A stretch of 64,000 bases of DNA from Rhodovibrionaceae bacterium. Lineage in GTDB: Bacteria > Pseudomonadota > Alphaproteobacteria > Kiloniellales > DSM-21159. The notes under the pieces were generated by a model, which worked only from the letters and a program-made list of their open reading frames with translations, was not told the origin of the DNA and made no database searches. Each line of letters opens with the position of its first letter. Within the stretch, counting starts at the first letter, position 1. Positions 6,269 through 15,356 of the stretch are shown here, one piece after another. The DNA lies in assembly GCA_028279885.1 (NCBI GenBank), contig JANQMX010000042.1, positions 1-64,000 of the forward strand, read 5' to 3'. Both the position numbers and the translations under genes were made by a program.

Positions 6269-8932
6269 ATGTCGGACGACTGGTCGATAGACAGCCTGCT
6301 GCAGGACATGCAGGCCCGCGGGGATGCCCCCGCCATCATCGCCCTCGACGAGGGGCGCAGCACCACCCTTGGCTATCGCGCCCTGGCAGAGCAGGCGCGC
6401 AGTCTTGCGGCTGGCCTGACGTCCGCCGGCGCCCAAGCCGGCGAGCGGGCCCTGATCATCGGCCCGAACGACGCGGACTGGGCCGTCGTCTTTCTGGCCA
6501 TCGCGGCGGCGGGCCTCATCGCCATGCCGCTCGACGATCAGAGCAACCGCGAGGAGATCGCGGCCGCCTGCGCCGCCTCGCCACCCGACTGGGTATTCTG
6601 CCATCCCCGCCACCAAGAGGCACTCGAGGCGGCGGCGCCGAGCGCCCGCCTGGTCCGGCTTGCCGAGGAGACGAACGGCGAGTCCACCGGCTGGCGCAGC
6701 TTTCTGGCGCCGCCCGAGACGGAGGGACCGCCGTCGTCCCCGGCGCAGCCCGATGGTGACACGCCCTTGCTGCTGCTGCAGACCTCCGGCACCACGGGCG
6801 ACCCCAAATACTTCGCCCTGCACAACCGGCACGTCGCCCACAACGTGCGGGCCCTGGTGGCGGCCGGCCTGATCGGACCGGGGGATCGCGTGCTGCTACC
6901 TCTCCCGCTGCACCACGCCTATCCCCAGGTGGTCGGCCTGCTGACGCCGCTCCAGGCCGGGGCCACGGTGGTTCTGGTGGCGACGGTCACCGGGCCGGCG
7001 CTGCTCAGCGCCATGAAGGAGACCGCGCCGACCGCTCTGATCGGCGTCCCGCGGATGTACGAGGGGCTGCTCGGCGCCCTGGAACGGGAGGTCGCGCGCC
7101 GCGGCCGGGTGCCTTGGGCGATCTACGGCGGACTCATGTCCGCCAGCCTCTGGCTGCGCCGCCGTTTCGGCTCGGGCTTCGGCGGTGTCGTCTTCACGCC
7201 CCTGCGGGCGCAGCTCTCGCGCAGCCTTCGGCTGCTGGTCAGCGGCGGCTCCAAGCTGAACGAGCGGCTGACCTGGCGGCTCACCGGCCTGGGCTTCGAC
7301 GTGCGCTGCGGTTATGGACTGGCCGAGACCGCCTCCATCACCACCGGGAACATCCCCGGCGCCGAGCAGTTGGGCAGCGAGGGCAAGCCCCTCGGACAAG
7401 CCGAGCTCTGCATCGCGTCACCCGATGCGGAGGGCATCGGCGAAGTCCAGATCCGCGGCCCCAACGTCTTCGACGGCTACCTGGTCGCCGACTACAACAA
7501 GGACACCTTCACCGAAGACGGCTGGCTGAAGACCGGAGACCTCGGCCGACTGGACGAAGACGGTTTCCTCCACGTGACCGGCCGCATCAAGGAGACGCTG
7601 GTCCTGGGCGGCGCCAAGAAGGTCAATCCGGAAGAGCTGGAACGCCTCTACGCAAGCTGCCCTCTCGTCGGCGAACTGGCGGTTCTCGAGAACGACGGGG
7701 CGCTGGTCGCCTTGGTCCGTCCCGACGAGTCCTCCCTGTCCGCCGGCGGGCTGAGCGAGATCGAGCAGACCATCCGTGTCGGCCTGGCGGAAGCTGGACG
7801 CGAGGAGCCCGCCTATCGCAGGCTGGCCGGCTTCGCCTTGACCCGCGAAGCCCTGCCGCGCACACGCCTCGGGAAATTTCGCCGCTTTCTGCTGCCCGAG
7901 CGCTATCGCGAGGCGAAGGCAGGACAGAAGCGGCCACGCGGCCGCCAGCGCTTCGAGGACAGCGTCTACGCACAGAACGAGGCCGCCAAGGCCGTCTGGG
8001 CGCTGTTGAACGAGCGCTACGGCGACCGCCTGCAAGGACTGGACGACCATCTGGCGCTGGATCTCTCGATCGACTCCCTGGAGTGGATCGGGGTGGAGCT
8101 GGACATCCAGCAGCGCACCGGCCTCGACCTGCAAGGGATCGACCTGGCGGAGCTGGCGACCGTCGAGGACCTGATGCGCCATGTGATCCAGGCGGTGGCG
8201 GCCGGTCCGGTGTCCTACGACAAGGCCATCGCCTATTGGACGGCGCCGCCGGCTGGCCGATGGCAGCGGCTCGGTGCCGCCTTGCGCAGCCTCAACCGGT
8301 TCGTCCTGCGCCGCTACTTCTCGCTTCAGGTCGAAGGCCTGGAGAATCTGCCGGCAGAGGGTCCCTTCGTCATCGTCGGCAACCACGCCAGCTACCTCGA
8401 CGGCTTCTTCGTCGCCGCGGCACTGCCGAAGGCGCTGTTGTCCCGGGTGCGTTGGTCGGGGGCGCGGGAACAGCTCCCCGCCCTGTCGCGCCTTCCGGAC
8501 GTCTATCGCGGGCTGCGCATGTTTCCCGTTGCCCAGGGCGCGCCCGGCGAGGGCTTGGCCATCGCCCGGGCCGCGCTGGACAGCGGTGAGATCCTCGTCT
8601 GGTTTCCCGAGGGCTGGCGCAGCCCCGACGGCGAGATGCAGCGTTTCCTGCCGGGCATCGGCCACATTCTGCGGGGCCTCGACTGCCCCGTCGTCCCCGC
8701 GTTCATCACCGGCTCCTTCGAGGCCCTGCCGCGCGGCCGACGCTGGCCAAGGCCGACGACGGTCCGGCTTCGCTTCGGTCCTCCGGTATCCGTGCAAGAG
8801 CTGGCCGACAAAGATGACGGGTCATCGGCCGAGGAGTCGATCGCGGCCACGCTGGAGACGCAGGTCGCAGCGCTCGGAGGAGTCATGCAGACGGGCGCAA
8901 AGCGTCCTAAAGAGCCAGCCGCAGTGTCGTAG
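6269..8932 (+). CDS. AMP-ligase / carrier / PlsC acyltransferase fusion
   Basis: An 887-residue, three-module protein. (1) An ANL-type adenylating enzyme, residues about 1-530, with TSGTTGDPK (172-180), GYGLAETAS and the distal lysine motif LGKFRRF. (2) A phosphopantetheine carrier-like domain around 570-640, with candidate attachment Ser603 in SIDSLEW. (3) A PlsC-type lysophospholipid acyltransferase, with NHASYLD (Asn705-Asp711) and FPEGWRS (Glu781). A plausible role is to activate a fatty acid, load it on the built-in carrier and transfer it to a lysolipid, like a self-contained relative of Aas (which has the modules in the other order and no carrier). ATG 6269 follows AAAGGAG. Its 3' end overlaps the convergent oxidoreductase gene by 26 bases. 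Confidence 0.85.
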   Translation: MSDDWSIDSLLQDMQARGDAPAIIALDEGRSTTLGYRALAEQARSLAAGLTSAGAQAGERALIIGPNDADWAVVFLAIAAAGLIAMPLDDQSNREEIAAACAASPPDWVFCHPRHQEALEAAAPSARLVRLAEETNGESTGWRSFLAPPETEGPPSSPAQPDGDTPLLLLQTSGTTGDPKYFALHNRHVAHNVRALVAAGLIGPGDRVLLPLPLHHAYPQVVGLLTPLQAGATVVLVATVTGPALLSAMKETAPTALIGVPRMYEGLLGALEREVARRGRVPWAIYGGLMSASLWLRRRFGSGFGGVVFTPLRAQLSRSLRLLVSGGSKLNERLTWRLTGLGFDVRCGYGLAETASITTGNIPGAEQLGSEGKPLGQAELCIASPDAEGIGEVQIRGPNVFDGYLVADYNKDTFTEDGWLKTGDLGRLDEDGFLHVTGRIKETLVLGGAKKVNPEELERLYASCPLVGELAVLENDGALVALVRPDESSLSAGGLSEIEQTIRVGLAEAGREEPAYRRLAGFALTREALPRTRLGKFRRFLLPERYREAKAGQKRPRGRQRFEDSVYAQNEAAKAVWALLNERYGDRLQGLDDHLALDLSIDSLEWIGVELDIQQRTGLDLQGIDLAELATVEDLMRHVIQAVAAGPVSYDKAIAYWTAPPAGRWQRLGAALRSLNRFVLRRYFSLQVEGLENLPAEGPFVIVGNHASYLDGFFVAAALPKALLSRVRWSGAREQLPALSRLPDVYRGLRMFPVAQGAPGEGLAIARAALDSGEILVWFPEGWRSPDGEMQRFLPGIGHILRGLDCPVVPAFITGSFEALPRGRRWPRPTTVRLRFGPPVSVQELADKDDGSSAEESIAATLETQVAALGGVMQTGAKRPKEPAAVS

Positions 8933-10997
8933 GCGCTTCGCCCTCCTTGGCGTCGGGCACGGCGCAGCAGGTCAGCACCTCTCCCGCGGCAACCGGGAAC
9001 GAGGGCTCCTGCACATAGCGCACATTGCCCTCCAGCAGCGTGACGGCGCAGGAGCCGCAGGAGCCTGAGCGGCAACCGTAGACCGGCGACAGCCCGGCGT
9101 CTTCCGCCAGCTCCAGCAGCGTGCCTTTCTCAGGCGTCCAGTCCGCCGTGATCTCGGCTTCGGCGAAGGCGACGCTTGCCTCGCCCTCCGCCTCGACCGC
9201 GATGGGGGACGCGCCCTCGTCCCGTCGCCGCGTCAGGCCGGCCGGGCCGAAGGCCTCGGCGTGAATGCGCCTGTCGGCAATGTTGAGGTCGCGCAGGCCA
9301 TCGTAGATCTCCTGGGTCATGGCGGCCGGCCCGCAGACGTAGAAGTCGTAGTCGTCGAAGGGCAGCAGTGCCTTCAAGGTCTCGACCGTCAGGCGGCCAA
9401 CCGCGTGATAGTCGCGCCCCTCTTCGCTACTCGCACTCGGCGCCGTCAGAATGAAACGCGCCTGCACCTGCGGGGCCGCGGCGGCAAGCTGCTGCAGCTC
9501 CTCGAAAAAAGCCCGCTCGGCTGCCGTCCGGGCGCTGTAGAGGAACCACACCGGCCGCAGATGCCGGGTGCGCAGACCCTCGGTGAGCAGGTGCCGCAGC
9601 ATGGAGACCATGGGCGTGACCCCAATGCCGCCGGCGATCATCACCACGGGCCGCCGCTCCGCCGCATCGATGGTGAACTGGCCGCGCGGGGCCAGCGCCT
9701 CGATCACATCGCCTTCCTTCAAGCGGTCATGCAGCAGACGGGACACCTCGCCTCTGGTCTCTCGTTTCACGCTGATGCGGAAAAAAGCATCTTCCGGCGC
9801 GCTGGACAGCGTGTAGGTCCGGGTCAGCGGCGCATCGGACTCAGGCCGATCGAGCTTGACGGGCAGGAACTGTCCGGCCTCAAAGCCCGGCAGGCCGCCA
9901 TCGTCGGCTGGTTCCAGATAGAAGGACCGGATGAGGCTGCTTTCTTGGACAATGCGCGCGACCCGATAGGGGCGGTAGCTGTTGCGCTGCCGCTCGGCCT
10001 CCAAACGGGCCGTCGCTTCCTGCCAGTCGCCCTGGATGAGCGAATTGGGCGAATACTCCCCAAAGCGGAAGGTCATGGGCAGGCCCTGGCGCAGGCGGAT
10101 CGCACGGCTCAGGCGGAAACGCCAGAGCCGCTCGGCCCCGCGGAAGGCGGCGATCTCCTCCGACTCGAAGATGATCTCCACCTCGCCGGCCAGGAACAGC
10201 AGGTCGCCACTGTCGAAGTCGGCGAACAGCAGACCGGCGCGAGGGTCCAGCATCAGGTTGCCCAGGGTGTTGAACTGCAGGTTGCCGGCAAAGTCCGGAA
10301 CGGTGAGCGTGCCCTCGTCGTCGATGCGCACGAAACCCGGCTTGCCGCCACGGTGGGAAACATCGACGCCGTGCACGGCCGGGTCTTCCCCTTCCGCAGT
10401 CGGGGCGGCGCTGGCGATAAAGAAGGTATCGGCTGCGGCGATCAGGCGGTGCGCGTCCTCGTCCAACCGGGTCAGCTCTTCGCGGGCCGGCCGGAAGCTG
10501 GCATCCCGCGGGTCGCGGCGGAACTCCGGCTGCCGGGTCTGAATGTACTGCGGGCAGTTGCCGAAGGCCTGGTCGATCAGAAGCTCGATGCCGCCCTCGT
10601 CCAGCGCCCCGACCCGCGCCGAAAAGCGGTTGCGGCGACGGGTGGCGAACTCGATGCCGAGACCGCCGATCTGCGCGCCGGGGCGCAAGGCCTGCTCCAG
10701 GGGATCGCCGGGGATGGCCGCCGCATCGAGCCGCAGCCGGCCAGGGTCGGGCGACTGAGCGAAGCCCGGCCGCCCAGCCAGGATCGAGGCCCAAGGCTGC
10801 CCCGTCTCGTCACGGGACCCGAGCAACAGGAAGGGCAGCTTGGCGTAGAACGCGCGGTGCTGCTCGACCAGGTGATCGCGGATCACTTTGCGACCGAAAC
10901 GCTCCACCTTTTCCCGCACACCGAGCCGCTCTTGCAGCGCCTGCTCACCGGCGTGAAAGGGCGAGGCCTGGGTCTGCTGTCGCTGTACCTGTTCCAT
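8907..10997 (-). CDS. PPOX-like / ferredoxin-NAD reductase / 2Fe-2S fusion oxidoreductase
   Basis: A 696-residue multidomain redox protein. Residues about 40-330 resemble split-barrel, FMN-binding pyridoxamine 5'-phosphate oxidase-like proteins (FLLLGSRDETGQPWAS, FAGNLQFNTLGNLMLDPRAG). Residues about 345-600 form an FNR-type module with the flavin motif RTYTLSSAP and nucleotide motif MIAGGIGVTPM. The C-terminus is a plant-type 2Fe-2S ferredoxin domain with Cys642, Cys647, Cys650 and Cys677. Electrons would run NAD(P)H to flavin to 2Fe-2S or to the N-terminal flavin. It is downstream of a GST gene (39-base gap) and divergent from a LysR gene, suggesting an inducible detoxification or stress operon. 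Physiological substrate unknown. Confidence 0.87.
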   Translation of the reverse strand: MEQVQRQQTQASPFHAGEQALQERLGVREKVERFGRKVIRDHLVEQHRAFYAKLPFLLLGSRDETGQPWASILAGRPGFAQSPDPGRLRLDAAAIPGDPLEQALRPGAQIGGLGIEFATRRRNRFSARVGALDEGGIELLIDQAFGNCPQYIQTRQPEFRRDPRDASFRPAREELTRLDEDAHRLIAAADTFFIASAAPTAEGEDPAVHGVDVSHRGGKPGFVRIDDEGTLTVPDFAGNLQFNTLGNLMLDPRAGLLFADFDSGDLLFLAGEVEIIFESEEIAAFRGAERLWRFRLSRAIRLRQGLPMTFRFGEYSPNSLIQGDWQEATARLEAERQRNSYRPYRVARIVQESSLIRSFYLEPADDGGLPGFEAGQFLPVKLDRPESDAPLTRTYTLSSAPEDAFFRISVKRETRGEVSRLLHDRLKEGDVIEALAPRGQFTIDAAERRPVVMIAGGIGVTPMVSMLRHLLTEGLRTRHLRPVWFLYSARTAAERAFFEELQQLAAAAPQVQARFILTAPSASSEEGRDYHAVGRLTVETLKALLPFDDYDFYVCGPAAMTQEIYDGLRDLNIADRRIHAEAFGPAGLTRRRDEGASPIAVEAEGEASVAFAEAEITADWTPEKGTLLELAEDAGLSPVYGCRSGSCGSCAVTLLEGNVRYVQEPSFPVAAGEVLTCCAVPDAKEGEAPTTLRLAL

Positions 10998-11036
10998 GGT
11001 TCGGATCTCCCGTGACGGACCCGGAGGAGATGGGCG

Positions 11037-11639
11037 TCAAACGTCCGTTTTCTGCATCGGCACGAAGCCCGGCAGGGCCTCGATGCGATCGAGCCAGGCG
11101 CGCACCGCCGGGAAGAGCGCGAGGTCGACGCCGCCTTCCGGCGCATGGGCGATATAGGAGTAGCCGGCGATGTCGGCGATGGTCGGGCTGTCGCCCACCA
11201 GGAAGGGGCGCTTGGCAAGCTGGCCTTCCATTGTGCCGAGCAAGGCGGCCGCGGCCTTGAGAGTGTGCTCGTGGTCGAGCTTGGCGCCGAACAGCGTCAC
11301 CAGGCGTGCCGCGGCGGGGCCGTTGGCGATCTCGTTCGCGGCCACCGACAGCCAGCGCTGAACCTCGGCACGCATTGCCGGGTCGCGGGGATACCAGCTC
11401 TCGGCCCCGCGGCTTTCGGCGAGATAGACCAGGATGGCGTTGGAGTCGCTGACGATGGTGCCGTCGTCGTCGAGGACCGGCACCTGACCCAACGGATTGA
11501 GGGCGAGAAAGGCCTCGGACTTGTGCGCGCCCTTCATCAGATCGACGTCGATCAGCTCGGTCTTCTCTCCAAGCAAGGAAAGAAACAGCTCGGCGCGGTG
11601 GCAGTGGCCCGAGAGCGCGTGGCGGTGGAGTTTCGGCAT
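11037..11639 (-). CDS. Glutathione S-transferase family protein
   Basis: A 200-residue GST-fold protein. The N-terminal thioredoxin-like domain shows NPLGQVPVL (cis-Pro loop that holds glutathione) and SDSNAILVYLA. The C-terminal all-helical domain includes RPFLVGDSPTIADIAGYSYI, the family N-capping box. It probably conjugates glutathione to, or reduces, electrophilic compounds in the cytoplasm. It is the first gene of a leftward pair with the flavin/2Fe-2S fusion and diverges from the LysR gene over 128 bases. ATG 11637-11639 is the only good start. Confidence 0.9.
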   Translation of the reverse strand: MPKLHRHALSGHCHRAELFLSLLGEKTELIDVDLMKGAHKSEAFLALNPLGQVPVLDDDGTIVSDSNAILVYLAESRGAESWYPRDPAMRAEVQRWLSVAANEIANGPAAARLVTLFGAKLDHEHTLKAAAALLGTMEGQLAKRPFLVGDSPTIADIAGYSYIAHAPEGGVDLALFPAVRAWLDRIEALPGFVPMQKTDV

Positions 11640-11767
11640 GGTGATCGTCCCTTGTGGCTAGGCCGGGTGCGGCGCCGCCGCTCCGGCCGATTGCTTTGAT
11701 GGCACCAAGATATTGCTTTTCGACGGAATGATAATGCGGTTTTATTAGAACTTATTGTCAATGAATC
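11640..11767. promoter_or_regulatory. Divergent LysR/GST intergenic region
   Basis: A 128-base gap between divergent genes. It is markedly AT-rich from 11700 to 11760 (for example TTTTATTAGAACTTATTG), unlike the GC-rich surroundings. The layout (LysR gene divergent from the operon it probably controls) and interrupted-dyad stretches such as ATAATGCGGTTTTATT point to a LysR operator and both promoters. Exact boxes cannot be fixed by eye. Confidence 0.5.
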
Positions 11768-12685
11768 ATGGACAAACTCATGGATACCCTCGATGCCCTG
11801 CGAACGTTCATCCAAGTGGCCGAGGCGCAGTCCTTCTCGGAGGCCGCCCGCCGCGGCGGTGTGTCCAAGGCCCTGGCATCCAAGTACGTCGGCTGGCTGG
11901 AGGAGCGGCTCGGCGCCCGGCTGCTCAACCGAACCACCCGGCGAGTCAGCCTGACCGAAGCGGGTGCAGCCTGCCTGCTGAGCAGCCGGCGCCTGCTGGA
12001 AGACTACGCCGCGCTGGTCGAGGAGACGGCGGAAAGCCAGCGGAGCGCGCGCGGCCTTTTGCGCATCACCGGCCCGAAGGTCTTTGGTGAGGACGTGCTG
12101 GTCGGCGTGGTCGCCGACTTCATGCGCGCCCATCCCCGCATCCAGGTCGACCTGGCCTTGGAGGAGCGCACCGTGGATCTGATCGGCGAAGGCTACGACC
12201 TCGCCATCCGCATCGGCCGGCTGACCGACTCCTCCCTGGTGGCCCGGCGCCTGGTCGACTTTCCCTACCTGATCTGCGCCGCGCAGGACTACCTGGAGCG
12301 CCGCGGCACGCCGCGGGACCCCGCCGAGCTGGCGCAGCACGACTGCATCGTCAACAGCGCGATCAGCCCGGAGGGGCAGTGGGAGTTCCGTATCGGCGGG
12401 CGGCTGACGCAGATCTCCGTGCCGACCCGGGCCCGGGTCAGCACCACCCGCGCGGTGGCGACCCTGGTGCGGGCGGGTATCGGGGTCGGTCTCTGCCTCA
12501 AGTCGACCGTGGAGGACGACCTGGAAAGCGGCGCGCTGGTTCCGCTGCTCGCGCCGTTTCAGGCCTACGACCGCAGCGTGTATGCTGTCTACCCGCACCG
12601 CGCCCACCTGCCGGCCAAGGTACGGCTGTTCCTCGATCACCTGACGGCGCAGCTCTCCGCGCCGTCGCACCATAGTGCACATTGA
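11768..12685 (+). CDS. LysR-family transcriptional regulator
   Basis: A 305-residue LysR-type regulator. The N-terminal winged helix-turn-helix covers residues about 6-65, with FIQVAEAQSFSEAARR and RLGARLLNRTTRRVSLT. The effector-binding domain follows from about 90, with GYDLAIRIGRLTDSSLVARR and GIGVGLCL, typical of the CrgA/AaeR-like subgroup. It is divergent from the GST and flavin/2Fe-2S oxidoreductase genes, which are its likely targets. ATG 11768 is used; ATG 11780 (four codons in) is an alternative. The effector is unknown. Confidence 0.92.
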   Translation: MDKLMDTLDALRTFIQVAEAQSFSEAARRGGVSKALASKYVGWLEERLGARLLNRTTRRVSLTEAGAACLLSSRRLLEDYAALVEETAESQRSARGLLRITGPKVFGEDVLVGVVADFMRAHPRIQVDLALEERTVDLIGEGYDLAIRIGRLTDSSLVARRLVDFPYLICAAQDYLERRGTPRDPAELAQHDCIVNSAISPEGQWEFRIGGRLTQISVPTRARVSTTRAVATLVRAGIGVGLCLKSTVEDDLESGALVPLLAPFQAYDRSVYAVYPHRAHLPAKVRLFLDHLTAQLSAPSHHSAH

Positions 12686-12737
12686 GTGGACAGGTGCGAC
12701 AGAGTACCCCCAGGATAACAAAGCTCGGGGCTTCAAG

Positions 12738-13607
12738 GTGCAAGACGACCGCCGCAAAGGGCTGCTGATCACGGTATCGGGCGTGCTGGTCATCACGCCG
12801 GATAGCCTCTTGGTGCGGCTGATCTCCGCCGACGAATGGACCATCCTGTTCTGGCGCGGGCTGCTGTCCAGCATCGCCATCCTTCTTGTGCTGGCCGTCC
12901 TGCAGCGCCGCCGTTTCCTGCCCGGGCTGCTGGCCATCGGCCGCATGGGCCTGGGCCTGGCCGTCATGTTCAGCATCGGCACCGTCTTCTTCATCCTTTC
13001 TCTGGAGACGACGACGGTGGCCAACACGCTCTTCATCGTCAGCACGGCCCCGGTCTTCGCCGCAATCATGAGCAGGCTCTTCCTGCGTGAGGCCGTGTCC
13101 CGCCGCACCTTGTTGACCATCGCCGTCACGCTGATCGGCGTGCTGATCATCGCCGGCGGCAGTGTCGGCGGCGGCCCTGGCTCCCTGTTCGGCGACCTTG
13201 CCGCCTTGGTGACCGCCGTTTCGGTGGCCGGCACCTTTACCATCGCCCGCCATTCCCGGCCCATCAGCATGGTGCCGGCGATGGGCATCTCAGGCCTGGT
13301 CACGGCATTGATCGCAACCGTGGTTTCCCCGCCCGTCGCGCTCTCGCAAGCGGACGCAGCCTATCTCGCTGCCATGGGCCTGGTGGTGATTCCGCTGTCG
13401 TTCAGTCTGATGACCATCGGCCCGCGCTATCTGCCGGCGCCGGAGGTCAGCCTCATCCTGCTGCTGGAAGCCGTGCTCGCACCGCTGCTCATCTGGCTGG
13501 TGCTGCAGGAGTACCCGGGCAACGCCAGCCTGCTCGGCGGCGCGATCGTGCTCGGCGCGCTGTTCCTCGCCAACCTGGCGAGCTTCTACGAACGACCGAG
13601 ACGCTAG
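12738..13607 (+). CDS. DMT (EamA) family transporter
   Basis: An inner-membrane drug/metabolite transporter, 289 aa, with about ten hydrophobic segments arranged as two EamA repeats. The second repeat contains the common block PAPEVSLILLLEAVLAPLLIW. I choose GTG 12738 because the protein then begins with the short charged leader normal for this family; a GTG at 12675 overlapping the LysR stop would add 21 residues of unusual sequence. It lies close behind the LysR gene and may be co-transcribed. It overlaps the convergent XRE gene by 4 bases. Substrate unknown. Confidence 0.85.
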   Translation: MQDDRRKGLLITVSGVLVITPDSLLVRLISADEWTILFWRGLLSSIAILLVLAVLQRRRFLPGLLAIGRMGLGLAVMFSIGTVFFILSLETTTVANTLFIVSTAPVFAAIMSRLFLREAVSRRTLLTIAVTLIGVLIIAGGSVGGGPGSLFGDLAALVTAVSVAGTFTIARHSRPISMVPAMGISGLVTALIATVVSPPVALSQADAAYLAAMGLVVIPLSFSLMTIGPRYLPAPEVSLILLLEAVLAPLLIWLVLQEYPGNASLLGGAIVLGALFLANLASFYERPRR

Positions 13608-14437
13608 AGAGTTCTTAGATGCGTGGCGACATTTCGGCCGTCGATGTCCGCCTCCCGCACCAGCCAATCGAAATGTTGGGCGAGTGATGCGATTCGTGCG
13701 CTTTCTCGAAACGCAAGATAGAAGCGACCCACATAAATCACGCCAACGTACGGCCCGAAGAGCGTAATCGGCGCGCTGAACACGCGCCGCGCATCAAACA
13801 AGAACAGCCGTAGCGACGGATAGAGATCGTGAGCGAGCTGAGCCAGGCGGTCGAGCTGCTCGCGGCGCGTTTTGAGATCGAGGCCGCGATAGTAGCCTTC
13901 ACCGCGCGCCAAAGCGCCCAGCTCTTGCAGCGGTATCGCGGTCTCGTAATCGGACGCCCCCGATCGCAACCAATCGAGACGCTCCTGCATCGTGGCGATT
14001 GCTTGATCGGGGGTCTTGCCCAGCGAAACCGAGTATTCCCAACGCATGAACGACTCGGTTTTGAGCATGTCCGGCAACGTCGCCGGCACATGGCGGATCT
14101 TGTGCCCGCTCGCTTCGCGGTACCATTCGAAGATCTGGTCGTCAGTCGGCGTGCGCTGAGCATCGGTGACCTGCATCGCTGCGGCAATCAGGTCGCCGGG
14201 GCGCTCAGGTCGGTCCGTCAGACCGAGCAGCCAATCCGCGCTCACCCCCAAGATCGAGGCGAAATCCCCCACGAGCTGCGCGTTGGGCAATCGGCAAGCG
14301 CCCGCATCCAAAAGCTGAGAGACCGTCGATCTGTTTACGCCGGCAGTGCGAGCGAGTGCGCTCTGATTCACCGCTGCATGCTCCATGGCGATCGCGAGCC
14401 GGTGACGAAACAGATCAGCGCGTTCTCTTCTGTCCAT
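13604..14437 (-). CDS. XRE-family helix-turn-helix protein
   Basis: A 277-residue regulator-like protein. Residues about 10-65 form a Cro/CI helix-turn-helix (NQSALARTAGVNRSTVSQLL), followed by SILGVSADWLLGLTDRPERP, the usual XRE exit helix. The C-terminal 200 residues (IFEWYREASGHKIRHVPATL onward) form a conserved ligand- or effector-like domain I cannot name. ATG 14435-14437 is chosen over a TTG four codons upstream. The coding DNA is visibly less GC-rich than its neighbours, consistent with later acquisition. It is divergent from the DUF2061 gene across an AT-rich gap (14438-14565) that likely holds its operator. Confidence 0.82.
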   Translation of the reverse strand: MDRRERADLFRHRLAIAMEHAAVNQSALARTAGVNRSTVSQLLDAGACRLPNAQLVGDFASILGVSADWLLGLTDRPERPGDLIAAAMQVTDAQRTPTDDQIFEWYREASGHKIRHVPATLPDMLKTESFMRWEYSVSLGKTPDQAIATMQERLDWLRSGASDYETAIPLQELGALARGEGYYRGLDLKTRREQLDRLAQLAHDLYPSLRLFLFDARRVFSAPITLFGPYVGVIYVGRFYLAFRESARIASLAQHFDWLVREADIDGRNVATHLRTL

Positions 14438-14565
14438 AAAATACAACAACGCTAACTAAACAAAACATTCAATGTTTTTTGTCGCTCAAAGACAGAATAG
14501 GCAACAGAAACGAGGTCCGCTAAGGCGACGGAGACAACGACAAGCCCGATGAGGTGGAGCCAGCG

Positions 14566-14766
14566 ATGGAGACGCGAACGAGAACGATCGTGAAGGCACT
14601 GTGCTGGCAGGCCTTGGGCTTCAAGGTGATGACCGTTATCGGCTACGTCTTTACCGGCTCGGTCGGCGAGGGCGGAGCACTCGCTGTCCTGACGACTGCT
14701 GTCAGCATGGTGAATTACATCATCCACGAGCGAATCTGGGCCCGTGTCGCCTGGGGACGCAGGTAA
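14566..14766 (+). CDS. DUF2061 small membrane protein
   Basis: A 66-residue protein with two hydrophobic segments separated by a short loop, matching the DUF2061 pattern: TIVKALCWQALGFKVMT, then the second helix, and the C-terminal NYIIHERIWARVAWGRR. In this family the His-Glu-Arg-x-Trp ending is highly conserved. Function is unknown; some relatives are found fused to or beside sulfur-assimilation enzymes, which is not the case here. Start ATG 14566 has a GAGGTGGAG ribosome site. Confidence 0.85.
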   Translation: METRTRTIVKALCWQALGFKVMTVIGYVFTGSVGEGGALAVLTTAVSMVNYIIHERIWARVAWGRR

Positions 14767-14794
14767 CAGCCGTATGCGGCCGAGAGGTTAGAGC

Positions 14795-15298
14795 TTAGCA
14801 GAGCGCCGGCGCGGCGGGACCTTGCCGATGCTTGCGCAGGGCATCGCCCAGGGCGCCGGCGAAGGCCTCCCGCTCTTCCGGAGAGAGAAAGCTGCCGACG
14901 GTGACGCTGCGGCCGTGGGAGCTCAGGCGCAAGCGCCCATCGTGCTCGCCCGGCCGGTCGTACTCCAGTCGCAGCCAATAGGGCTCGAACTGCCAGGTCT
15001 TGCGGTCGCCGTGATAGCTGACCCGCTCCACCGTCAGCCCGCCTTCGGTCAGGCAAAGCCGCTCATACATGCGGGCGCTGCGGTAGTTGATGCGGAAGGC
15101 CAGGTAGATCAGCAGCACGTCGAGGCCGAGGAAGCCGACCACCGGCCAGGCGCCGATCAGGAAGAAGACCAGCCCCGCGCCGAAGGAGACGGCGCAGACC
15201 ACCGACATGAAGATGACAAAGCCGCGCGGCCCCAGGCTGCGATGCGGCGTCAGGACCGCGTCGAAAAGCGGTTCGGGCGTAGTGCTTGCCTCGGCCAT
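14795..15298 (-). CDS. DUF2244 integral membrane protein
   Basis: A 167-residue protein of the DUF2244 family. A short cytoplasmic N-terminus leads to the LTPHRSLGPRGF motif typical of the family, then two closely spaced membrane helices (residues about 27-75). A soluble domain with TEGGLTVERVSYHG and WLRLEYDRPGEHDGRL follows. No enzymatic motif is visible and the function is not known. It is divergent from nth with a 58-base gap, a common arrangement in Rhodospirillales and relatives. Confidence 0.85.
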   Translation of the reverse strand: MAEASTTPEPLFDAVLTPHRSLGPRGFVIFMSVVCAVSFGAGLVFFLIGAWPVVGFLGLDVLLIYLAFRINYRSARMYERLCLTEGGLTVERVSYHGDRKTWQFEPYWLRLEYDRPGEHDGRLRLSSHGRSVTVGSFLSPEEREAFAGALGDALRKHRQGPAAPALC

Positions 15299-15356
15299 CC
15301 GCAAAGGATAGTGCGAACAGCTATCGTTTACCAGCGACCGAGGGACGCAGAGAGAG

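Noticed and set aside
13604-14766. Prophage or integrated-element remnant
   Set aside because: Only one XRE gene and a DUF2061 gene; no integrase, attachment repeats or structural phage genes.
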